DNA from: Dichotomocladium elegans | Taxonomy: Eukaryota > Mucoromycota > Mucoromycetes > Mucorales > Lichtheimiaceae | Assembly (NCBI GenBank): GCA_025716815.1 | Contig: JAIXMN010000004.1 | Location: forward strand, 682,001-746,000 | DNA length: 64,000 nt | Reading direction: 5' to 3' | Part shown: positions 55,535 to 64,000 of the stretch, piece after piece | How the letters are laid out: every line of letters starts with the position of its first letter | Numbering within the stretch: the first letter of the stretch is position 1 | Notes under the pieces: model-generated | What the model was told of the DNA's origin: nothing | Seen by the model: only the letters and a program-made list of their open reading frames with translations | Databases searched by the model: none | Position numbers and translations under genes: made by a program

Positions 55535-56551
55535 ATGTTTTCTTCAAACCAAGGTGCGGCAAACAATCTTGAGCAAGAGCAGCTTGCGCTTGATCAAAGC
55601 TGGAGCTTTGATGATTTTATTCAACTCGACGAAGACCCACAACAGCAGCAAATGCAAATGCAAATGGAGCTAGGCCAGCTGCAACCACAAGGTTACGAGC
55701 AACAACAGCAACAGTTCCCACAACAGCTGCTGCTCCCACAACAGCAACTATTCCCACAGGTACTACCACAACGACTGCCGTCTCAAGTCCCGTACGGGAT
55801 TCAGCGTAGACGTAGCTCTTCTGTGGATACCCAGCCGCACATATTTAACTATGTAAGCAAGCCCACGCTCGAGCCATGCTTTCTCTCTCATACATGCAGT
55901 ACAATATAGCCCCCGCTGTCATATTCTCCAGAGTCGTCCGTGGACGAGAACATTTCCCCGGCTATGGTGCCTTATGACACTTTCTTTTCGGATCTGGACT
56001 ACCTGATACCCTCCTCGAATGAGCAAGACCTGCGGTGGCAACAGATGCAGTTGCAACAACAGCAGCAGCCTGTCGCGGCCAAACCTCGCAACTTTCGGAG
56101 ACGGTCGTCTTCAGTTCCACCTATTTTTCATAGCGTTCACCAACGGCAGCAACAGCAATTACAACCACAGCCTCAGAAGCAGCAGCAGCAGCAGCAGCAG
56201 CAAAAGAACAAACCCATCATTTTTGCACAGATTAAAGTGGCCGACAGCCGACCTCCGCCACCACCCCCCAAACCATTTATGCCGGTCCAAATCGAACGGC
56301 TTCATCGTAACTCAACACCGTCTCCAAGTCCGGAAGAGCAACGCGCAGCAATGGACCAGCGCTTACTCCAGATGAACTTTGGCGATGTAACGGTGGCAGA
56401 GCTGAAGCAGGCCTTGCGCCATTATGGCCATTCCACTACCGGCCGAAAGGCAGAGCTTATTGAACGGCTTCAGCAAGAACGCGAAAGGCTCTTACAGCAA
56501 ACTTCCCACGACCATAATGATAAGAGCAAGGCCGAAGAAAATGAAAATTAG
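55535..56551 (+). CDS. Gln-rich protein with C-terminal SAP domain
   Basis: Function unknown; probably nuclear. Exons 55535-55852 and 55910-56551; 319 residues. The first half is dominated by Gln/Pro/Met tracts. Two similar motifs, RRRSSSVDTQPHIF and RRRSSSVPPIFHSV, look like internal repeats and possible kinase sites. Acidic aromatic segments (SWSFDDFIQLDED, YDTFFSDLDYLIP) resemble activation domains. The C-terminus has a SAP-type helix pair, TVAELKQALRHYGHSTTGRKAELIERL, which in relatives binds AT-rich DNA or scaffold regions. The start was placed at MFSSNQG; an upstream in-frame Met would add a hydrophobic stretch that looks untranslated. A transcriptional cofactor role is inference. Confidence 0.8.
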
Positions 56552-57600
56552 ATGTTGAATGCGAAGGGAGGCAATCCTTTCAATTTGTAACTCGTCTTCT
56601 GTGTAAATACCATGTGTCTGTTTTTTATGCGTGTCTGCAGATGTGGGAATTTTTTATGCAAGCGCGCTACGTGGAATTGTATCAACAAAAGAAAGTGATG
56701 TAGGAATCATCCGCGCAAAGTTGACGTTTTTCCGAGAAGGAGTTTCATAGCGGGTGAATGTACCATTTTGGCATGGCATTGCGCATAGAGGCTTTACTTT
56801 TTCGTTTTAGTGAGGTCCAAAAGGCGCGGGCTGAAGGTGGTGTTGGGAGGAATGCTCCAATAAGAGATGATTTGGTGTCATGTAGCGATAAATGGCGCGT
56901 GAATGAATGTAAACAAACGCCGTTTGGTTAGCGTCCTTCGCGGACCAATTGGGCCAACCTTCCATAAGTCCGCCTGTTTTTCTGCTATTCATTGTAGCCT
57001 TACCGATCTGCCCGCAGTTCACACAGGGTGGAAAGGGAAAAGAGTCTATGTAGCATGAGTGCGCAAGGCAATCGGCCCTCTTTTCGGGCTTCTCCTCTAG
57101 AACTACTCCCACACACACACACACACAATCAATCCTTGGCTCGTGCACACGTTTTGGTCGTACTGAATAGGCCAATGCCACATGCTGTGATTCCATGGAT
57201 ATGGTAGATTGAGCAGAAAGAATGTCCCTACGTACATCATTTGCCTCACTGACACAAATTTTTTAACTTTTTCGCAACCCAAAAAAGGCAACCGGCGCTC
57301 CATCGCTGCTGGCCAAGGCACCCAATGGGTATGGCGCGTGGTTTAAATTTAGACCAAGTGCGGCCAAAAGTGTAGCCCCTTTAGCCAATCGTCCTTCCGG
57401 TGAACAGTAAAAATACTTTGAAGGATTTAAAAATAAAAACTTTTAATCCAAAAAAGATAGCAAGGCACCCAGTGCAGATATAAATATATATTCAACAAGT
57501 AAGAACCCTAGCGTTTTGTTGTACCTGTTTCCTTTTCCGCAGAAGATGCAGCTCCAGAAGAATGTAATAATCCATATCCGTACCATAGAATTCGATCGCC
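56552..57600. promoter_or_regulatory. Intergenic before the MADS-box gene
   Basis: About 1 kb. An overlapping pair of minus-strand frames (56807-57196, 57103-57321) has unusual Cys, Trp and His content but no recognised family, and no convincing splice join was found. A (CA)n tract lies at 57111-57126. The right end holds the MADS gene promoter, with CCCTAGCG near 57508. Confidence 0.4.
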
Positions 57601-59472
57601 ATGGGCCGCAAGAAAATCAAAATTCAACCCATCATCGACGACCGCAATCGTCAGGTGAGCATGCCTCCGTTCGCACATCATATCATCTTGTCAGAGAAAG
57701 CGCAGCATGCTCATTCGCAGCCTCCTATTCTTAGGTCACGTTCCTGAAGCGGAAACAGGGACTTATGAAGAAGGCATACGAATTGAGCGTCCTGTGCGAT
57801 TGTGAAATAGCCCTAATTATATTCAACTCGAGCGGAAAACTGGTGCAGTATGCGAGCACAGATATAGACAAGATCCTGCTTAAGTACACGGACGTAAGTT
57901 AGCGATAAGCAAATGATCCGGTTCTTCTTTAAAAACGAGTATTCACCCGCAGCATCAGTATAACGAGCCTCATGAGAGCAAGTCGAACTCGGACGTAAGT
58001 CAGGATCATCGTTTCATAGCAGCAGCCCTATTCATCCCCCACACGTTTTGCCACATTAGTTTATCGCTGCGGGCGACCAAGAAGATGATCCTGCTAAAAG
58101 AGAAGACGAGGATGGGGCAGAGCGAGATGACGGTGACGATGAAAACCCACACGAAGCGACTCCTGAACGGTCTGCTGGATCCGAGCTCCCCATGACCACC
58201 GTCCCGACCCAAGCACCGCCCATAGCACACCAGCCGACGCCACCTCCATCGTCCATCGTCCCTCCTCAGTCGCAGGTCGGTTCACAAGACATCATGAATG
58301 TCGGCGTCGCACCGCCCCCGATGACCCATCCCGGTCCACCACCTATTATGTATTATCCGCACCAGCCTCAACCACAACAGCGGTCATACATGATGGCCAC
58401 AATGCAACATCATCATCCGCAACGTGTTCCTCCGGGATATGACATATACGCAGGTCAACAACAACCTCCTCCTCCTCCGCATCAAATGTACATGGCTCAC
58501 GTAAGTAGCCGATGGATTAGTTGTACCAGCCTGCATCATCATTCAAATCTCATTCTACCTCCCCCCTAGAATATGCAGAATAGCTCGCCACTTCCTCCAC
58601 CCGGTGTGCAATATTCTCCTCCAGTTCACCAGCCGGTCTATGCGGCAGCATCGCCGCACAGCAGAGCATCCATGTCAAGCGCCATAACACCCCCATTGCC
58701 TCTCCCGTCCACAGCGGGACAGGCTCTGCGCAACCCAGTCCCATATCCTCCACCCCATCATCAGCATCATCATCAACAACAACACCAGCATCAGCATCAA
58801 CATCAACACCAGCAACAGCAGATGACTGTGGATACATCGTCGCCGGGACAGAGCCCGTACCAGTCATCTTCCAATGTACCCAGTCCCACGCATTCGACCG
58901 CAAGCCACCATAGCCAAGGGAAGAAGCAAGGACCAAAGCTTCGTGTCCATATCCCGAATGAATCATCGCCGAAACAACAGAATTCGCAAGTGCAGGCGGT
59001 CATAAACGAAGAAGGTGCGGAACCGGCTAAGAGGAGCGAGTTCTCCAAGCCTGAAGGGCCGCCGCCTACCAGACCGGGCATGAATGAGCCGACCGCCAGC
59101 GCCGGACCAGCCTCTGCGCTTCCTTCGCAATTTGCGCAGAATCTGTTTTCACCAACCACATTCTACCCCGAGTTTTACCAGCAGAATGAACTGCCAAGCC
59201 CGCTCAATTTCTCGGCGACGCCAACGACGTCGCATGCCTTTAACTGGCCAACACCGACGACTTCTGCGCAGTCGAATAATGGTGCGATGTCTTCCGCGAG
59301 AGATTATAGGCCTTCTCCACTGGCCAGGCATGAAACAAGGTAAAGAGGATCGTATGTGTATGTTTATATGCATGTCTTATTGATCAATGTGGCAAACAGT
59401 GACACGAAACGGCAGGGCCACGGCAGTGATGAGGGTGAAAAAAAGCTAAAGAAAGCAAAGGTTGAAGCCTAA
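57601..59472 (+). CDS. RLM1: MADS-box transcription factor, MEF2/Rlm1 type
   Basis: DNA-binding regulator of the MEF2-like MADS class. In yeast Rlm1 acts below the Slt2 MAP kinase to control cell-wall genes. Exons 57601-57654, 57735-57893, 57953-57994, 58060-58500, 58570-59339, 59400-59472; 512 residues. The MADS domain [48 protein letters not shown] is followed by a MEF2-type extension ([30 protein letters not shown]). The remainder is disordered, with Pro-rich, His/Gln-rich and Ser/Thr-Pro segments, and a basic end ([10 protein letters not shown]). The MEF2-type call is firm; orthology to Rlm1 specifically is inferred from the fungal context. The initiating ATG lies in GCCATGGG. Confidence 0.93.
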
Positions 59473-59692
59473 CTTCATTCATCCATCAAATCAGAGTGCA
59501 TAACACAGTGTAAATACATCACTACGATCATCTTCATCAGAGATTTCTCTCCGCTCCATTGACTTCCAAAGACAATTCTCCTCCCCCCCAAATTCCCTAA
59601 GAAAAAAAAATTCTGCAAAAAAAAAGAAGCCCTTTTTTTGATGCAGGGGTCTGACCTTTTTTTTTTTTTCTCTTGTTCACTCTCCTGTCCCA

Positions 59693-62159
59693 ATGTCTGA
59701 CGGCACACCTGTCAGGTTTTCTTCGCCTATGGTTAGCAAATATTGCAACGACTCCGAGCATAGCAGTGCCAATAATAGCTCGAGAACAAGTAGCACCAAA
59801 GATGACGATGATGAAAGAGATGTGTCCGACCTAGGACATGATACAGGGTTATGGAGAAGTAGTGCAGGGACGCTCATTGACATGGACGCATCGCATCCCG
59901 AGATGCAAGGACGGCACGCGAGCTTCAAGGATCATATCAACGAGTCGCTCGGGTTGATCGATGGGATCATGCAAAGACATCGCCGCCCTCAAGAGCCGAG
60001 CGGAGCACCCGATACACTTTCGAGCGAACCAGGCCATCGTATCCATGGCAGTGTGTTGGCCAGTTTACTACAATTACAAGACCACAAGGAACTCGTGCAC
60101 CGCAGTAGCGACGCTTTGGTGAGTTGAACATTTTCCTCTTTTTTTTTTAAAAAAAAAAAAGAGATGAAAGCCATTTGCTTATGCAACCTTTCAGAAGCAT
60201 TTGAAGCATAAGCCGAAATTAAAAGACAGGAACAACAACAAGAAGGAGATGATGCACAGGAGCGAGTCAGCGCCTAATTTGCAGGCAACCAAGTGGTTGT
60301 CGAGTGTCACATCGAGCAGCCATGTTGTACCGAGCCTCAAGGAACGGCAGCGTACGCCCTCGAGAAGAAGCCGTCGGCTGAGCATTGTCTCTAACGAGTC
60401 TCAGTTCGAGCCGATCACTACAGAAGATCGCGTGCGGATCGCCTTTGAGATTGCAAACATCCTCCAGCGCCAGGCGCTCCTGTGCAGGCTCGCCAGAGAC
60501 TTGATGCTCTATGGATGTCCGGCCCACCGGCTGGAATACATTCTCAGGCAGGTATCGGACACGCTCAAGATCAATGCCGAGTTTGTCTCGATTCCCAACA
60601 TCATCCTCATCAACTTCACCGACCCCTCGACCCATACGACCGAGACACACTTTGTTCAGCAGGAATTTGGCTATGATATGAACAAACTGATGGAGGTTTA
60701 CAGACTCGAGAAACTGGTATCACACGGCGAGGTCACTGTGGACGAGGCCATCGAGTTTCTCGACATCGTCTCGAACGATCCGATTGTATACCCCGTTTGG
60801 GCCAATCCATTTATCTACGCTGCCATCAGCGTATGCGGCTGCGTCATGTTCTACGGCGGCAGATGGAAGGAAGCAGGTTTGGCTGCTTGTCTGGCAAGTA
60901 GGTTGGCTGATGGCTGAGGCGGTGTGCGTGCGTGTGTGTGTGGAAAAGGCTTACTGACCATTAGACACTGTGGTCAGTGTTCTTTGCTGCTTATGAGCTC
61001 TTCAGCGAGAAATTCTGGGGATTTCGACCCATTTGGGAAGTGACCGTATGCATCATCATCGGCTTTGTTTGCAGAGGCAAGTCTGTGGCGGCGGCAGCGT
61101 TAGGGTGCATGATTTGGATCGTAACAAGCCACGTGCGCGCGTGAACGCGTCCACGCCCCTCCCTCCCAAAACAACAATAGCATCCACCAGGTTCGATTTT
61201 TGTTTTGTTCCGACCGCTTTTGCTTCGTTCATTGTCATATTGCCGGGGTACATGATCGTTATTGCGGCAATTGAGCTTGTCTCGAGGCAGCTGGTGAGCG
61301 GGGTGGTCCGCATGGTTTATGCGATCATCTACTCTTACTTGCTTGGATACGGCATCTCTATGGGGTCTTCGCTCTATTCAACCATCGATAGGAATATCCC
61401 GGACGAGGGCTCTTCCTTTTGTCAGAGGACCGTCAACGCCAACACCTGCTCCATGTCCGTATCTCAGTTCTATCACTTCCTCACCGTCCCGGCCTTCGCC
61501 ATCGGCTATTGCCTCATGCTCCGAGCGAGACCTATTCGCTGGCCAATAGTGGTGTTCGTCTCTGTCTTTGGATTTGCCGTGCATTGGCTATTATCTTGCA
61601 TGGCAGCCGCGCCACACCAGGTCATTGAGGTTGCGCCGGCGTTCGCGGTCGGGCTGGCCGGGAATTTGGTGACAAAGATCACGCATACAATGTCATTCGA
61701 TGCCACCCTCGTTGCAGTAAGTACTTGCTGCTCCCCTCCCTTCTCCCATCGTTTCAAGAACTGAGATTCAAGTTGATGGGATATCATAGGTTTTCTATCT
61801 GGTCCCGGGAAGCTTAGGTACAGTATTTTCTGAAGAAGAAAGGGGTGGGGAAGAAATATCAGGTCTATGCGCTCCTTCTGATAGGAAGAACCGCGGGCAC
61901 GCTCCCAAAATTGGGTTTATAGGACTTAAGGCAGCGCTTGGCCTTTTCGGAGGGGTGGACGAATATTCGTCGCATCAAGGTTCTTTTACGCTTGGCATGG
62001 TCGAAACCTCAATTGGTTTGTCTCGTTGCATCTATTTCATATTCCTCTCTATGAGTGATGTTCATACGTCCTTTGTTAGGCATCACCATCGGACTTTGTA
62101 TCGCCAATCTCGTTGTATATCCCAAGGGCGCGCAGCACACGCCGCTGATGAATTTCTAG
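59693..62159 (+). CDS. PRM10: Prm10-like membrane protein of the ThrE family
   Basis: Multi-pass membrane protein with the fungal fusion of the two ThrE halves; bacterial ThrE exports threonine and serine, while the fungal substrate is unknown. Exons 59693-60118, 60195-60897, 60978-61076, 61181-61716, 61790-61817, 61923-62015, 62080-62159; 654 residues. A disordered N-terminus of about 240 residues precedes the soluble part with RDLMLYGCPAHRLEYILRQ and PNIILINFTDP. About 10 membrane segments follow, including LPGYMIVIAAIELVSRQLVSG and a last one in GITIGLCIANLVVYP. Intron 3 (61077-61180) is modelled with a GC donor (AGAG|GCAAGT). The joins around exon 3 are the least certain part. Confidence 0.88.
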
Positions 62160-63917
62160 CTTTTGTTTCTGGTTGCTGGTACACCTACCAGCGGAATAAT
62201 AAGGAAGACTCTGGAAACAGCAACATACCCTTTAGCACGCGTATACGCACTCCGTGTTGCGCAGATCGACACCAGTGATGGCAATAGCAGGCGTAGCAGC
62301 AGCACCATGGCGGCTATATATCTATTCTTTCTTGGTTGGTTCTAACAATCCATGCTGCTCCTAATTCTTTGATGAAATCACACCGCACCTTGGGCGCTTT
62401 CGGAACGATTCTGGAAATAAACTTCCAGCGAGTGGCAACGACTAAAGCTGTGTCCTCCTGGGGCATTTCACTGTTGTGAATCATATTGGCAAATGACATG
62501 TATAGGCATAAGGTTAACCGTTGTCATTCACCATCTCCTTTCCGTGTTTAGGCGTCGATGATTGTGGAAATCAGAGAAACGAAGCTATCGATGATGCTTT
62601 TGTGATAGACCACCCGCGATCAATCTCCTCTCCCCCCCCCTTTTTTTTTTACTTTAGTCTCGTTCATCCCCTACACATCTATTGATAAGTCAATTCTACA
62701 CACGTGCAAGCGCTGCTGGCTGTTATTCCTTAAAGCATGGGCGGCAACCACATTGAAGAGAGTATGTTCGCGGCATAGTCCATAGGTTCAGGGCAGCCAT
62801 GATCAAGAAAATTGACTCCTTACTTCAGAATGATGAATGTGTACGGAGAAGGGTTCGCATGGTCAAAGAAAAAAGAATTGAGCTCTATGTCTCCCTGTGA
62901 CTTCTATTCTAACGTTTTAAGAAGCTACTATGATGATACTCTATCAAATACCTTGCGGTCATGGGAGGGGGAGTAGACGGTGTAGTGTAATTTTACGGCG
63001 TGTTGACCAGAACAGTTATGGAGACCAATGACCCGGTGCAGAATGAGTGACCCGCATATAGCAGCGACGATGATTATGATAGCGGCACACGTCCCCCCCA
63101 AAAGAAGAAATATGTTTCACAATAGGAAACTTTGACTTGTACGTGGATGTCAAGCGCTGCCCTGTCTATGGGCACAGGGTACAATATCATCCGTTCTTTT
63201 TGTCCCCACACATCAATGAATATTTGGGAAAACAAGCGCTCTTTTGAATGGTCTATTTTTGATCGTGAGAGATATGGTGCACTTGGCATTGTTGAATACA
63301 ACGTTACTGTACACAGCTCTCTTACCCCATCCCCACGACCGGCTCCCCGCACACGCGTGCCCACATATTGAAAGACTTTGAATAAAATATTCGATTACGA
63401 AGACACCCCTTGCGGGCGCCAAGTTGAATAACGCATACGTATCCCAGGGTGACAGTTGCTATTTACACTTGAGGCGTATCTATAGCAGGCGTGCGTTTTT
63501 ATCTGGACAATAGCAAGGTTGCTGGAGGAGATTCCGGAAATCTGCCTGATCGCGTATCGTGTGATACGCTGATGAGATCAATAGTTACACACGAATGTCT
63601 GTGGGCGATATGTGTCACGCTCTATTTTTTTGCTTGCCGACATTTCCATGTGGGAAGCCGATGTCTGTGCCCACACGTCCTTTTTTCTTTATTTACAAGC
63701 GGATCCCGATCCAAGTTAGGTTCTAGGCCTACGACATGTCCAACGTAAACATACGATTTTACAGCCGAAGCATCTGCCGCTAACATCAATAGCCTACCTT
63801 ACCCAAGGCGCGCATTCATTCACCTGTACAGTAGTGGCCTCCCTTCTCTTAGCGGGTTTTCCTTCTCTTTTGATCCGTCTTGCGCCTTTTTCTTTTTTTT
63901 TTTCCTACTTTGCAGCC
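62160..63917. other. Intergenic, right side of window
   Basis: About 1.75 kb without a recognised gene. Small frames (63074-63371 on both strands) overlap each other and look fortuitous. A C-run and T-run pair lies at 62631-62650, and a T-rich pyrimidine tract at 63880-63906. Confidence 0.45.
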
Positions 63918-64000
63918 ATGGATGAAAAGGCGAGGAGCGGCCTGATAACCTCACGACAATTGCAACACTGTCGTCATCTTAAATCTGGCTCATTGTGGAA
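63918..64000 (+). CDS. Possible 5' end of a gene leaving the window
   Basis: An ATG in GCCATGG after a pyrimidine-rich leader opens a frame (MDEKARSGLITSRQ...) that stays open to the window edge. It resembles other gene starts here in context, but 27 codons are too few to identify a product, and it may be fortuitous. Confidence 0.25.
   Translation, partial: MDEKARSGLITSRQLQHCRHLKSGSLW

Noticed and set aside
56807..57321. Minus-strand Cys/Trp/His-rich frames before the MADS gene
   Set aside because: A short presequence-like reading (MLHRLFSLSTLC) and a GTAAGG site were seen, but no acceptor gave a sensible continuation.

Overview
The window reads as nuclear chromosomal DNA from a fungus, most likely an early-diverging lineage such as Mucoromycota. 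Genes are compact, on both strands, and broken by many 47-150 nt GT-AG introns, with branch points like CTAAC or CTGAC. Fungal-type genes (an HR1-C2-C1-kinase Pkc1, Mdm10, a Tco89-like protein, Prm10) lie beside genes that resemble animal counterparts (an IQGAP, a MEF2-type MADS factor, a LARGE-type glycosyltransferase). The phylum is inferred; no rRNA or organelle marker is present. Exon models were joined by reading frame, splice motifs and recalled family conservation, and all complete models close in phase.

Layout, left to right. AP-2 alpha adaptin (-, 347-3782); a Tco89-like TORC1 subunit (-, 4310-5665); ribosomal protein eL33 (-, 6217-6787); protein kinase C (+, 7189-11116); LIS1/PAC1 (+, 11813-13629); carnitine acetyltransferase (+, 14004-16198); a bHLH-zipper factor (-, 16803-17690). 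A 6.5 kb stretch without recognisable genes follows (17691-24176). Then come a LARGE-like glycosyltransferase (+, 24177-25702), an IQGAP (+, 26793-31467), a MAP kinase broken by a repeat insertion (+, 31562-33849), MDM10 (+, 35231-36609), eRF1 (+, 36825-38430), an MFS transporter (-, 38559-40668), a non-coding snoRNA host gene (+, about 41760-43100), VPS54 (-, 43582-47025), NOG1 (+, 48066-50474), RIX7 (-, 50642-53856), eL20 (+, 54348-55294), a Q-rich SAP-domain protein (+, 55535-56551), a MEF2/Rlm1-type MADS factor (+, 57601-59472) and a Prm10/ThrE-family membrane protein (+, 59693-62159). A possible partial gene starts at 63918.

Functional themes. Ribosome production is strongly represented: eL33, eL20, NOG1 and RIX7 (a convergent 60S-assembly pair), eRF1, and a host gene whose introns carry C/D snoRNAs aimed at 18S and 25S rRNA. 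The cell-wall integrity route is also present in parts: Pkc1, a disrupted Slt2-like MAPK and an Rlm1/MEF2-type factor. Trafficking and cytoskeleton are covered by AP-2 alpha, Vps54, LIS1 and IQGAP.

The most unusual observations are: the snoRNA host gene, with a duplicated snoRNA of U38/snR61 type; the MAPK that lost its TEY loop and kinase core at a repeat insertion; GC-AG introns forced by reading frame in at least five genes; 8-nt and 15-nt microexons in AP-2 alpha; and a carnitine acetyltransferase with both a mitochondrial presequence exon and a peroxisomal AKL tail.
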